Counted from the first letter of the stretch, positions 51,289-62,848 are shown. The stretch is 64,000 bases of DNA from Diphasiastrum complanatum (GCA_029204225.1 CM055092.1:69968252-70032251), one strand, 5' to 3'. Numbers and translations: made by a program. The notes: generated by a model not told the origin, from the letters alone.

Positions 51289-53942
51289 GTAGGTCTCCTT
51301 CGTGTTGCTGTCCTGGTTGGTGATTTTTTGGTTTTTCTAACTTTCTAACCTGGTTTTGCTTCCATCTTGTTTTTTTTTTTTTTGCGCTTTGTGCACTTAT
51401 CTTGTCCCTTTTGTAGACTTGCTCTCCCTGCTGCTTTTTGCTACTTTACTTCTTTAGCTGGCTAGTTCTTTTTCCCTTGTCCTGTTCTATAATAGACTGT
51501 GTAGTTTATTTGACCGTACTTAAGAACTTCTAATCCGTTTACGCTTGTCATTTCAAAAGTTTTTATTCCAGATTAATTTCTTGATGGTTCTTTACTAGGA
51601 TGATTCTTAACTCTTCTGTACTTTCTCGTTGACCTGGCTACCTTGTCAAAAGACACAAGAAAATGGGATTGACTTCTTTTTAAGCTGACAAAACAATATG
51701 TAGGCTATTAAATGGTTGTCCCTTGCTTGTCCTGCATTAAATGACGCTATAGTGTTGATGCTACTTGTATTATTTAGAGCAGATTCGCTCTTGCATAACA
51801 AAGTTGATACTTAAAACCTGTTTTTTTTTAACTAAAACGTCATCTTTGGGACTGGTTGTTTAACCAAGAGTACTTGTATAGTGTACGCAAAAAGCTACGT
51901 CACTGGTAGTGTTTTCGAGTGCAAGCATATACTGTTTGTTCGTATTAACTTGCTATCTTGAAGCCTGTCACTATGCAATTTGGTGGTTGATGCTTCGTGA
52001 TGAATGTTACCCCCCTTTTGATGTGTTGGTATGAGCTGTATTACATATGATTGTACTAAGAATCTTAATTCTCATATTTTGTGGACCTGCGGGAGAAAAA
52101 TTAACATTTTTGCCTCCCCGATTTTTTATGCTTTCTATTAGTGTCAAGTAGTCCTGTCTATGATCCTTCGTCCATGCTTTTTAACCAGGAAATTGTTAAC
52201 GTTTCCATTTAAAATTTACCACATATGAAACGTGTGTTGTTATCAAGATTTTCTACTTCTGGTAGTAGCATGCATTTCGGGAACAATTGAGTGTGCCAGT
52301 AAGATGATGATTACTTCTAGACTACTCAGTATAATATGGTTGCTTATTTTTAAGAAATAAGGATTTAGCCTTATTATTTGCTAAAAAGAGGGAGTTGATA
52401 AAAATAATTGTCGAAGAGAAACAATGATCGTGTTTTCAGGTCAAGTGACAATTGCTTTCATTTCAGAAAAATATGCCATTTCGTTATTCCGCTATGAGAA
52501 GAAACGAAGAAGGGATGATACTTGCCCTGACATGCTTTTTAATGAAAAACCTACTATTAAAAATGTTGAATGGAATGCAATAGCAGCGGAAAAAATCACA
52601 ACTTTTCTGATTCACACTTGACTGTGGTACTGAATTATGAAATAGAACTGACCTTAAATTGAGTAGAAAAAAAACATGATGCATTTTTTGGCCAAAATAA
52701 TATGATATATAAAGGCTAAAAAATTGTTAAATTACCGGTCTACGTTAAGTAAATTTGGTAATGTTTGAAATTATAAGAACTCTGGTGCTACTGAAAAGAG
52801 TGTAGAATGTTTTTTCGAATATATATCCAGCGGTAGGGCCATTTACTTTCCCGAACTACTAAATTCTATGTATGATGTTGCTAAAGTAAAAAACTGAACT
52901 GATTCCCATTTTCAACAGACAATCACTTACATATCACAAAAAATAGGCGACTTCAGTACTACGCTATAAGAATAAACATAGAAATGATTATACTTGCCTT
53001 GGTACACTTATTTGTGACGGGGATAAAATAGTAGAAGAAGAAAAATAAGAAAAAATCTGCAATTATTCTGATTCATACCTGGATATGGTACTGAATTAAG
53101 AAGTAGAACTGGCCTTTGATTGGGTATGTCAAAAACTTGATGCATTGCTTAGACCAAATAAGTTGATGGAACAATGCTGAAAACTGTTCAACATTAAGTA
53201 ATTATGGTACTGTTGAAAGTAAAGAACTCTAGCACTACAAAAAAAGAGTTCGTAAAAAACTGCTAGAGGGGGAGTTAGTCATCATTAAGGCCACTTACTT
53301 TCCTTAAACTGTTGAACTTAATTTATGACATTACTTATAGGAAAAAGGTGAATTCTACTCTCCCCAAAATTGTTCTTTGGACCAAGATATTACGTTGGGA
53401 AAATAATGATAGTTGACTCAATTTCTTTACTACCTATTATTTGAGATGTTGACTAATATTGTTATAGTTAAAAATGTTTTACATGAGTTTTTTTAAAAAA
53501 AAGCTCTATGAGTTTGTGTTGACAAAAAACTATTGAGAAAAACGACGACTGACTTCTCTTCGTAATAGTAATAATAAAAAGTTGCTGAAGTGTGGTTCGT
53601 GTCTATTTGAACATTTCTTTGGCACTTGGCTTGGTATAAAAATGAAGTAAAACTTCCTCATTAACTGAAAAAACATTTATGTGACTTACTTTAATACTTC
53701 TAGTTGCGACATGGATAACAACTGAGGTTATGCGTTGACACCTGTAGTTCTCACAATAATTCCCTGGTTTTTTACTTGGTTGTTGTTGTGGATGGATGTA
53801 GGTGAGCATTTCTCTTCAACCCGAAGCTACTATGGCGGGTCCAGAAGACGTCAACTACAATTTGTTATATTTTTTTAAAATGATCTTTAGCAAAATGTTT
53901 TGATTCGTTTAGTTTTGCTAGGTTCAAACACACACACACACT
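51289..53942 (+). repeat. Downstream pseudo-LTR (2654 bp)
   Basis: It repeats 44162-46510 base for base over long stretches. It carries about 300 extra bases at roughly 52875-53180, between TTCTATGTATG and CTGAAAACTGTTCAACATTAAG. It ends in a longer AC run that continues into an AC-rich tract at 53935-54050. Confidence 0.93.
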
Positions 53943-54346
53943 ACACAAATACATATACACACATACACATCACACATGCACACACATGCACACTCATACA
54001 TGTACACGCACACACAACGTGCAAATTACACACATACACAAGCCTTTGTTGGGCCCTCAAAACCCTAAACTTGCATAGAACAGATACAAGCACACATTTT
54101 GTACTAACACATTCTCTGCCGCCTCTGACCTCCAACCGCCCGCCGTCATCAACAAGCTTACTCACTAGTGTGTGTGTGTGTGTGTGTGTATTAGAGAGAG
54201 ACTGTAAGGGTGTTGTTAACCCAGTCTACTCTCCCTATGTCACACCTAGCGACAGGTATCACACATAGGAGGTGAGGTGAACGGTATTGTGCACAGATAT
54301 TTTTGAGAGAGAGAGAGAGATAGAGTAGGGCGGATTAAAATACCAT

Positions 54347-54380
<34 letters not shown>

Positions 54381-54455
54381 CTCTCTCTCTCTCTCTTTCT
54401 CTCTCTAAAACACTATAGAGCATGGCTTTGTTGCCCACCACCTCCCGTTACAAAA
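53943..54455. repeat. AC-rich flank and scattered microsatellites
   Basis: CA-rich sequence at 53943-54045, (GT)n at 54170-54189, (GA)n at 54307-54320, and (CA)n(CT)n at 54350-54410. There is no gene. Confidence 0.9.
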
Positions 54456-54459
54456 GAAG

Positions 54460-55046
54460 CTAGTCTACCAATCTCACCAATATAGAAAAATCAGCATCTA
54501 CACACAAAATGAGATGCAAAATCTAATAGAACTTGATCAAACATGAATTAAAAGATAAAGTACTGTTTTTGTTAGTACAAAACCAACAAGCTATTGTATT
54601 TCACACATGTGGATCCTAAAATAACAAATATAGATCGTTATACACATAGAATTGCATGCAATCACAAGTATAGTGCACCAATGGATAGTAGAATCCAAGA
54701 AAACCATGTATAAGCATGAAATGAGATAGAGAAGAGAGAAGATATGTCTCTCCACGAGTTACATCCTTCTATAGTAGGTCCAAGCCCTATTTGGCCACTT
54801 GGCTTTTCCACCAAAATGTTAACCCTACTATTTTTGGGTCTAGATTCAAAGTACCCAACATTCAAATTTGAATCTACTCAAATTCGACTTTTAACTTTCT
54901 CACACTTTCAAAAAGTGTTTATTCAAATGAGATTTAGACTAATGGACTTTGAAAAGTCAAACTCTAAGTCTAAAACAAAGTTGGTCTCAATTTGCCAAAT
55001 ATGGAAATGTTGCAAATATGATCAAATTAGTTGAATCTTTGACACT
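54460..55046 (-). mobile_element. Copia-family LTR, second copy
   Basis: Matches 23210-23935 in the same orientation, from the CAGCATCTAC end through GTGCACCAATGGATAG and ATGTATAAGCATGAAATGAG to the terminal complement of TGTCAAAGATTCAACTA. GAAGAGGGAG lies next to it as polypurine tract (complement at 55047-55056). It has only a short GA-rich patch (54725-54740) where the other copies have long microsatellites. Confidence 0.7.
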
Positions 55047-55064
55047 CCCTCTTCAACTAGGACT

Positions 55065-55960
55065 TTGATAACACTCCAAGTGAAGTCCTATGCTTTTGTG
55101 GAACCACCTTTCGATCTTCCACGAAAGTTTAAAGATTTCACACTGGATGACATTGTTATCCAGTTACCACAGCCACACCGGGAACCCACACCAAGTTCCA
55201 ACTCCTTTCAAGGACCCCCTAAAACAATTTCGTTCGACCTTAAAGATCCTGACGAGGAAATGGATTGAATAGTTCATGTTGGTGCACAACTTTTCTCAGA
55301 ACAACTTTTTGATCTGGAAACTTTACTTCACAAATACAGGGATGTATTTGCATGGAACTATACAGAAATGAAAGGAATACCGCCTGAGGTAGCGGTCCAT
55401 ACAATTCCTTTAGAAGACAACGCTAAGCCTGTTAGGGCTAAACCTTACAGATGTAACCCTGTCTATCGTGAGAGAATCGATGAAGATATTAAGAAATTGC
55501 TAGATGCTGGCTTCATTTATGAAGTCCAACATACTGATTGGGTATCACCCATTGTGGTTGTACCCAAGAAAAATGACAAACTTCATATTTGTGTCGATCT
55601 TAAGAACTTTAATGTAATTGATTATGTCGCAAGGCACGCCTCGTTTATTTAGTTGTGGTAGATCCTCGATGGACCAAAGAACGCATTAAAGCATTTGAGG
55701 AGTTGAAAACAGCCCTTACCACGGCACACATACTCTGTTCGCCAGACTAGACAAAAGAGTTCCATGTGCATAATGACGCTAGTAAGTATGTCATTGGAGG
55801 TCTTCTTGCACAACCGGACGAGTATGGCAAAGATTTTCCAATATGTTTCTTGAAGTGCAAATTTTGGAGTTTCTTGCGACTGTCTGCTGGCGATCTTCCT
55901 ACTCTTGTGTTCGATTCTGGCGCTCTCTCGTTCCATGCTTCTGTCCTTGGTTAAAATCTA
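55065..55960 (+). pseudogene. Ty3/Gypsy pol with internally deleted reverse transcriptase
   Basis: The frame reads DLETLLHKYRDVFAWNYTEM, GIPPEVAVHTIPLEDNAKPV, YRERIDEDIKKLLDAGFIYE and WVSPIVVVPKKNDKLHICVD, the N-terminal fingers of Gypsy reverse transcriptase. After about 55640 it jumps directly to DPRWTKERIKAFEELKTALT, EFHVHNDASKYVIGGLLAQP and YGKDFPICF, the start of RNase H. The palm with YVDD, the RNase H end and the integrase are missing. There is a stop at 55266. It is probably the same family as the LTR at 57317, 1.4 kb downstream. Confidence 0.9.
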
Positions 55961-56189
55961 CCTCCACTGAGTATCCACCATTGTGGTTTGATTACCATTC
56001 AGAGCGCCATCACCAACACTTTCCAAACCTAACATCGCAGACGACATATCAGTTAAAAACTTTTCGCAGTCGAAGGGAGTGTCACGTGAGCATACATCAC
56101 GCTCCCATTACACTATTGAAAACACCATCATCAACATAAAACACTTCATTTTTTTTCCAGTTCATTCACCACCTCCACAACTCCATTTC

Positions 56190-56448
56190 CACAGTTATCG
56201 ATCTTCCAAACATCTCCGTCCATGAACGACATCTCCTTCTTCAAACCTGTCTACAACACCCCAAAGATCTCTATCTATCAACATCATCTGGAGTTTTAAT
56301 TTTCAGATATAGAAGTTAGATCCATTGAATCTATCAATGATTCTAACTTCATTGGATGAAGAAGATGAAGTGTTACCAGTGAGAGACATACTGACAGTAT
56401 TTCAAATAGAACAACCTCTTGGTTTAATTAGCTATGCTCTGATACCAC
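56190..56448 (-). pseudogene. Copia primer binding site and gag start
   Basis: The complement of 56437-56448 is TGGTATCAGAGC, an exact Copia primer site for initiator tRNA-Met. Downstream on the minus strand an ATG at 56387-56389 opens MSLTGNTSSSSSNEVRIIDR, FNGSNFYI, a stop, then KLKLQMMLIDRDLWGVV, an N-terminal Copia gag. The gag is truncated at about 56190. The 5' LTR expected to its right is cut short by the inverted LTR at 56560. Confidence 0.8.
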
Positions 56449-56559
56449 CTGATGGAGAACGGAAGGATGATTGGAGAGAGAAATAGAGTGCAGAAAAACT
56501 CTCCTAATATGGGCTACTACTAACTGCCAACATGAACGATCTGAAAGGATTGTAAATAC

Positions 56560-56864
56560 TGTGAAAGATTTCAACTAGTTTAGTCAAATTTGCTATATTT
56601 GTTTATTTGGCAATTGAGGCCAATTTCATATTAGACTTAGAGTTTGACTTTTCAAAGTTATATTAGTCTAAAAGCATTTGAATAAACACTTTTTAAAAGA
56701 GTGGAAAAGTGTATTTTACACGAGTTTTGGTAGATTCAATTTGAATGTGGAGACATTTGAATCTAGTCCACATTAATGCTAGGTTTTTTGTTATGGAGGG
56801 AAACCAAACTCATTAATGAGTCATGGATCTACTATATATAGCTTTACACATGTGTGAGGAGAAG

Positions 56865-56931
<67 letters not shown>

Positions 56932-57010
56932 GTCAATTCATGCTTATATATGAGTTTTCTAGATGGACTTCTAGCTTGCTTGCTGGTAATACAACTCTTG
57001 CACGGAGTAA
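56560..57010 (+). mobile_element. Copia-family LTR, third copy (opposite orientation) with (CT)n
   Basis: It starts TGTGAAAGATTTCAACTAG at 56560 and follows the reverse complement of 23210-23935, including CTATATATAGC (about 56831) and then a (CT)n tract at 56870-56928, the same position as the (TG)n(AG)n in the first copy. Confidence 0.7.
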
Positions 57011-57235
57011 CAAATTTGCTAGTTGAAGGATGATCTTGTACTAAATTCTGTTTGGACATTTGTTGAATACAATTCATCTATCCATTGCTCCACTATATTG
57101 TTGATATTTGCAATTTTGTGTGTAGAATGCTCAATATATGCTATAGTCGGATGCACACATGTGAAATACATTAGCTTACTATTTTTGTATGGAAAGCAAC
57201 TTCATTTCATGGTTAAAAGATCAAACTAAGGATAA

Positions 57236-57840
57236 TCATTCCTGGTTAAAAGTTGAAAGCTTAAGGAAGAATTTCATGTCTTTTCCGAGGACAGAACCAG
57301 TTTAAGGGAGGAAGAATGTTATGGCCATATTCTGTTAAGGACATGGAATAGTCCCAATATGGTAGACCAGCCCTCCAATGTTCGAGATTATTGGTCACGC
57401 TGAGATTTAATTCCACGTCGAGGCTTGTTTGTGACTAATGACCTTGAGAGGACCCATACACTCTAATTGAGACATATGGAGTATTGCATGTACGTGTGGC
57501 GTATATAGGTAGGAGGACTGCATGAAGAGATGTGAGCTATTTATAGTTGACCTGCATGGGGATTGCATGGGTTCATGCACATGAATCTACTCTCTATATA
57601 ATGAGGTAGAGATTCCCCCATCCACAATATGGGTTTAAGTCACCAGTTTCTCTGTTCTCCTCTAGCTTTTACATGGCATTGCTTGGGGGCTAGATCCAGG
57701 TTTGATCTAGGTTTGGATTGGCAGTTTGGCTCCACAATCTCTCTTATTGTGTTTTCCTATCCTCATCTTAGAGGTTTTTCCTAGTGGTTTTTACAATAGT
57801 TCTAGTAGCTTCTACGATTGTGTGATTCTTTCTTTCAGCT
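57236..57840 (+). mobile_element. Gypsy 3' end, polypurine tract and LTR
   Basis: TTTAAGGGAGGAAGAA at 57301-57316 is the polypurine tract and TGTTATGGCC at 57317 opens the LTR. The preceding 57236-57296 gives NHSWLKVESLRKNFMSF, a likely polyprotein tail. The LTR has CTCTCTATATAATG (TATA box, about 57591), and its sequence is repeated in reverse at 35039-35486. The 3' border was not determined. Confidence 0.75.
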
Positions 57841-57899
57841 AAAGACAAAAGCTTGTCAAACATAAAAAAAGACGTTTCGAGTGTCTTCAAAATATTTGG

Positions 57900-58450
57900 G
57901 CCTTGTTATTGATGATATGGATCAAACTAAGATAATGCTACTTCATTTTGTCAAGGTGCTAAAAAATCTTAATGAGACAGATTTTCTTCAAGTCCATTTG
58001 TTGGGGCACTTGTATTTAATGATACTTTGGAATCCAAAGTAGTTTTCGATTATCCCAATATTCAATATGATTCAGATTTGACAAATACCATTGTCCACAA
58101 AATAATTTGCAAATTATTGAGAATCTTCCAAAAAAATTTTATTTGTAGCTTGACAACACTGCTAGGGAAAATAAAAAACAAACTATGCTAGCATACTTGT
58201 CAATGTTGGTGGACAAAAAAAAAGGAAAAATAGGACTTTTGTTGGTGGATAACACTCACAATCAAATTGATCAAATGTATAGCTATTTTTCCAAAAAGCT
58301 GCAAAAATGCATTTTCTTTACTAGTGCATCAAAGTATTATTAAGGAATCATATGTGCCGACCCATATTGCACCCTCCTATACTCACCCCCAAATCCCTTC
58401 CAAACCTTTCTTATCTCTAGAATGGTTCAAATTTGTAGATAAACGCTAGA
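57900..58450 (+). pseudogene. DUF7869-type transposon protein fragment
   Basis: 58146-58305 reads LDNTARENKKQTMLAYLSML then GKIGLLLVDNTHNQIDQMYS. This matches the pattern LDN..xENKN...L.yL..LV...F..V.vgFLLVGHTHxDIDQmFS of DUF7869 proteins, which occur in multicopy transposon-like genes of plants and other eukaryotes. Preceding residues (VVFDYPNIQYDSDLTN...) may belong to it. VDNTH in place of VGHTH, and a stop at about 58338, show decay. The family's biochemical role is not known to me. Confidence 0.55.
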
Positions 58451-58630
58451 AAGCAAAAGAATTGGACAACAATGAACCTTACATTCATTAACTGCTCATA
58501 ATTGATAATTAGCTACTTGACAAGATGCTTAAGTTTAGTTGTGTCTTGGATTTGTTTATTGTAGTCATCATTGTAGAGATCTTTTGGCTCACTTGTTTAG
58601 TGTAAACAAACTTAGATGATTTTTTGGGAG

Positions 58631-58715
58631 AATGCTTCTTAGTTTCCGAGGTGAGGCTCGAACTTGGGACCAAAGAAACTTTGGATACAAGGTAATCAGC
58701 TGAGCCACTTGGGTG
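58631..58715 (-). repeat. Solo tRNA-derived SINE copy
   Basis: On the minus strand it has TGGCTCAGCTGATTACCTTG (A-box region), CCAAAGTTTCTTTGGTCCCA and GTTCGAGCCTCACC (B box), then GGAAACTAAGAAGCATTC. It matches the units at 14121-14420. Confidence 0.75.
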
Positions 58716-58719
58716 ATTT

Positions 58720-60110
58720 TTTGGAGTAATGGAATAGGTCATCACCTAAAAGGTTGAGTATTCCAATTCATTGCCTACAAGTGATGTTTAAAACTCCATT
58801 GTCCCCTCTTCAAATGAATGCTGGGAAAAATTTCTCTGACATAATTATCACTTTGTTTTTCATCCAAAAATCTATCTTCTAAGAAAGTTTGCAACGTGTT
58901 GACTTTCAAGGAAACTTGCAAGTTCTTCCTTTCATCGAAAATTTACGTTAGATTCTTCCTTTCATTGGTAATTTACGATGGATATAATATTTGATGGATT
59001 TTAGACACATGCACAATGCAAGACCAATATAAACTATCATAATGTGAAATATCAGCAAAACAATATCTTTTAGATAGAGACCAGGGGTGTGAAGCTTGAG
59101 GACATAGTAGATACTAAAAATCTTGAGAGATCCAAATTTTTAGTCATGGCAAATAATGTAGCAAATCGATATAATTTCATTTCGTCCATATAGTTTGATA
59201 TAGTTTCATTTAGTTGCAAGTTTTGTTAGCATGCCAATTGTTGTAGTTGAAGGATTGTTGTTATCGACGAGCAGTTTATTTTTTATTTTTTTTCGAAAAA
59301 CAGGGGGGGGGGGGGGGGGGGTGGGATGTAAAGGTCATGTCCCTTCAGGGCCTTCAGCCTTGAGAGGGTGACTGCCCAATGGCCGCATAAGGCCCGAGGG
59401 TAGCAAGCCTTCCTCTAGGTGGTGCTAGGCCTCGATATTTTTGTTTTGTGATCTATTTCTTTTTTGTTTGTTTTCAAAATTATGGACCTTCTTCAAAACT
59501 ATGCATGTGAACATCCAATGGCTGGCTCCCACAATATGTGCATGTGATAGCCAACCATTAGTTGTCCACTTGTGCATTTTTCCTAAATGTTTCATGCTTA
59601 GGTGTCAACGTCCCATTGACTAACTATCCACATGAGAGTTTTGGTGGAAGGAAAAACCTTGGAAATCACGTAAAATTATATTCATGAAGGTGACTCCAAA
59701 ATACAAAGAAATTTGGGCACCTAATAGTACTAATTGTTAAAATTAAAGGAGACAATTCTAATTAATTGATGTGCGTTCCAACTTGTCGAATATTGGAGGA
59801 AATCTTCAAGGAGGTTTTTTTGGTCTATGCCAAGAATCATGACAGATTTGCCATTGGCATTTTAGTATACCTCATCCTTAAACTCACTTGAGAGTGGAAG
59901 TGTGTTTTTCGACAACCTTGTCACATGGTCATCAAACAAAATTTTCAAAGCTATAGCAGTTGGTTATTCCTTTGTGTCTAAATGCAAAAAACCAACTTTG
60001 TACAAAAACCACGTAGTTGTTTTTTGCTTAAATTGTCGAAACAATTGTGAAGTCAAGATGAGCTCGGGATTGTCGTAGCTGATTTGCAACACCCAAATAC
60101 TACTATTAAT
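58720..60110. other. No gene recognised; includes a poly-G tract
   Basis: A run of about 19 G at 59304-59321 is followed by GC-rich 59340-59440 of unknown origin (GGCCTTCAGCCTTGAGAGGG...). No conserved protein is seen on either strand. Confidence 0.4.
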
Positions 60111-60114
60111 TAAC

Positions 60115-60770
60115 ATAAAAAGAAAAAAAATGTGTGTGTATGACAAGGTTGTGCCTTGTGATGCAGGGACCGAGGCTGAACATCATTCCAGGGATGTTGT
60201 TGCTCTAGAGCATCTCTCAAGCATCCACCAACCTTCCTCACCCTTGAATGATGGTGGGCCTCGAAACCACTACTACCACGGCCAAAGCCACGGTTGTCTC
60301 TTCGCTCACGTCCATATTCCTTACCGAGCTCCTTGTCTCTCACATCTCCTCGTCTCTCACCCTTATGGGCCTTTGTGTCAAACTTATCCTTGCAGCGGTG
60401 CTACAACAATTTCCTTGTGGCAGGCCACGTGTTGGTTACATACTCACCTGGGAACTGTGACAAAGGTGCTAGGATGCCCTCTTGTGGCTGCCCACGTGTT
60501 GGTTACTGACTCACCTGGTAACTGCCACGGACCACGGTTATACTTTCGGGGGTCCTTTTTAGTCTTTTTTCCCCGCCACCAGTAACTCCTGGAAACAAAG
60601 CGCGAAATGAACCGTGGTGGGAATCGAACCCTGGTCCCTGGTCTGTTTGGTCCCAAGGACAACTTTGGGGCCTTGCGGGTTACGTCTTGCAAACCGCGGC
60701 TATAGGGCAGTTAACCGTGGTCAGAGAAATGGTTCGGTTTCTTAAACTGGGGTTCGGGGACCGATTTACC
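60115..60770. other. Repeat-rich upstream region of the FLZ gene
   Basis: CACGTGTTGGTTAC followed by ACTCACCTGG(G/T)AACTG occurs twice (60427-60460 and 60493-60525). The complement of 60604-60624 is GGACCAGGGTTCGATTCCCAC, with a Pol III B-box GGTTCGATTCC, but no matching A box was placed, so I call neither a tRNA gene nor a SINE. Palindrome-like AACCGTGG/CCACGGTT strings recur at 60530, 60610 and 60713. Confidence 0.4.
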
Positions 60771-60909
60771 AGGGCCCCACGTGGCGAGAGATGACCCGTG
60801 GGAGTGGGAGGAGGGTGCGGTGGACCAATGTATGAGCGGCACGCAGGCGGATGTGGCGGGCCGGAGCCGTGGGGCTCTGGGAGCGGACTTCAGGAAGCGT
60901 ATGAAATTG

Positions 60910-61639
60910 GGTTAATTCTCCTCGCTTTGTCCTCGTTCTCTCTTCTCTCTTCTCTCGCCTCGCCTGCCTACTTTTTAAGTCCTCTTCTTCCATCTCCTCT
61001 GGCTTTTGCTGCAGCCAGCCAGCCAGCCAGCCAGCCTGCGCGATCGATCGGTCGTTTCTCGCTCGACTGATCCCGCGATGGCGAGTGGATGGATCGATCG
61101 TCAGCGATTTGGGCCTATGATGAGGTTTCTTGTTGTGGATCTTTGTCAAGGATTTGAATTCTGAGGTCTGTGTATTGGTTTGTGGGCTGAATTCCATCAT
61201 TAAGCATGCTCCTCTGGGTGGGTGGTTCAGTATGGCAGCATGAGCAGCAGAAAGTAGGAGGATTTTGACGTTTGTTTTTGTTTTTGTAGGATTTCTTAGA
61301 GGATCGTAACTCTTATCAGTGATTGCGTACTGGATCATGGAATGCTAGAGGGCTTCTTGTTCAGGATGGAGATGTAGTTTGAAAACAGTATACAGTATTA
61401 AGAGGTTTTGTGAAGGGGCAGTTTTGCTGTAAGGATCAGCTTTTGAAGCAGTAGTGAGCGGTTGATGTTGAATACGTCAATCATTTTCCAACTCTTGGTG
61501 AGGGAAGAGCTTTTAGTTAGTCTGAATGAGACATTATGCTCTGCTGATTCGAGTGTGGAGTGTTCTCGACTTTGTTTTGATAATTAGTGATAAATTGTGT
61601 CAAGCAGATCAGTAAAGAAGAGGTTAGGAAGCAAGAGTT
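60910..61639 (+). promoter_or_regulatory. Probable 5' leader of the FLZ gene with uORF and possible intron
   Basis: A CT-rich TCTCTTCTCTCTTCTCTCGCC block (60945-60965) and (CCAG)n at 61011-61036 resemble a plant initiator and leader. An upstream ORF of 28 codons (61078-61164, MASGWIDRQRF...) starts before the main ATG. A donor-like GAG|GTCTGTG at about 61165 and a strong acceptor TTTTTGTTTTTGTAG|G at about 61289 would make a leader intron starting at the uORF stop. Several further short AUGs exist if unspliced. Confidence 0.4.
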
Positions 61640-62848
61640 ATGCTTGGAAAGCGTTCTCGTTCCTTTAGCCGAACATCAAGTGTTGTTTTCATGGCTTCAG
61701 AATATGTTCCTGTTGAATGTCTGCCACCTGCGAAGCACTCTGAAGAGATGGATAGGCCTAGTCATTTTCCCTCTCCTCCCATTCAAGTTATTGGCTTCAA
61801 CCCCAAGGTCTGCTATGGCAAAGAGGAAGAAAAGGAATGCCTGAATCAATGTGTAAAGCCGAGTGTATCTCCTAAATCTGCTCGGCCTACTTCTGGACTT
61901 GAATGCTTGCTCTCTTCCGCTCGTTCGCCATGTAAACATCACCACATCATTCAAACAGTCGGCCTTGGCATCGTAGCGGCTTTTGATGCAGATTCCAACC
62001 AGCCAAAACAGCAGGATCAGAGCATAAGAATTGAAGGAGAGTGTGGTTGCTTGCTTCATGGCACAGCTGTCCGAGGCAATGCTGACATCCCTTCTCTATC
62101 CAAGCAAGATCTCCAGGTTTTCACTCTTACGACTGCTTCCAAGCCGAGCCAGCCCATCCCCATATCCCCCTCTCCATTACAGCAGCCTGCACTTTCACGT
62201 CGGATTGCAAATGAGTCCCCCCATAACGACCCTTTCGAACCGCAAAACCTTTCAGTATGGGGTGACGTCGAATCCATGGCCGAGAAGGCTGAAGGTTCAA
62301 ATTTCTCAGGGGAACAACGCACAGGTCTAGCTGCTCAGAAATGTGTTTTTACTTTGCTAGCATCTTCCCCAGGTGCTACAGAGACTGCAGATTCTGCTTC
62401 TTTAGCAACAATGGACTTCATGGAGGCTTGCTTCCTGTGTAATCGTCATCTTGGACATGGTCGAGACATATTCATGTACAGGTACACATCGCCCTGATAT
62501 TCTGTTTCCCCTTGCAATTGCAATCGTATGCTTGAGCATCCTAAGGCTACATTGACACCGTCTATGGCTCTAACTACCTGTTCAGCACATTCTGATTCAG
62601 TTATCTTTACATTCTTGTTGGTTCCTAGTTGATTGCTGACGCTGTTCGTTCTTCGATTTTGTTTTTGCAGAGGGGATAGAGCTTTCTGTAGTGTGGAGTG
62701 TCGCCACCAACAGATTCTTCTTGATGAGCGTGCAGAGCGTACTCAGAAATGTTCATCGGCCGCTTATAGTATGGGAAATGGAGCCCAATCTCGTCGCAGA
62801 AACCACCGAAACCGAGTTCTGTCAGCTGGCACAGCTGCGGCTGCATAG
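61640..62848 (+). CDS. FCS-like zinc finger (FLZ, formerly DUF581) protein
   Basis: Two exons, 61640-62481 and 62671-62848, join at a GT-AG intron inside the finger (MY-R-GDRAF) to give 339 residues. The N-terminus MLGKRSRSFSRTSS is typical of FLZ proteins, which supports this start over the later ATG at 61691. The FLZ domain spans about residues 260-300: FMEACFLCNRHLGHGRDIFM plus YRGDRAFCSVECRHQQILLD, with zinc ligands Cys264, Cys267, Cys287 and Cys291. The region between is long, Ser/Pro-rich and presumably disordered; the tail is basic then Ala-rich. In plants FLZ proteins bind the SnRK1 kinase and act as adaptors in energy and stress signalling; that role here is inferred from the family. 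The intron inside the domain is usual for the family. It appears intact. AATAAA-like signals at 63206 and 63221 lie in the 3' flank. Confidence 0.95.

Larger units (their letters stand above)
44162..53942 (+). mobile_element. Penelope-like retroelement with long flanking direct repeats
   Basis: A 2.35-kb repeat at 44162-46510 recurs in the same orientation at 51289-53942 with only scattered differences and one large indel. The unit between holds an RG-rich ORF1 (46518-48144) and a Penelope-type reverse transcriptase (48330-50030). Penelope-like elements often carry direct pseudo-LTRs and encode a telomerase-related reverse transcriptase. No integrase, aspartic protease or GIY-YIG endonuclease motif was found, which fits the endonuclease-deficient groups known from plants and other eukaryotes. 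The low divergence of the repeats suggests a fairly recent insertion, though the ORFs are already broken. A DNA copy flanked by full repeats could also arise by tandem insertion. Confidence 0.7.

Noticed and set aside
50906-51292. 128-codon hydrophobic ORF that looks like a membrane protein
   Set aside because: It lies in T-rich non-coding sequence with a tandem duplication. It has no charged pattern, no homology I recognise, and it runs into the downstream repeat.
60604-60624. Possible tRNA gene (GGTTCGATTCC on the minus strand)
   Set aside because: There is a B-box-like string only. I could not fold an acceptor stem, find an A box at the right distance or place an anticodon.
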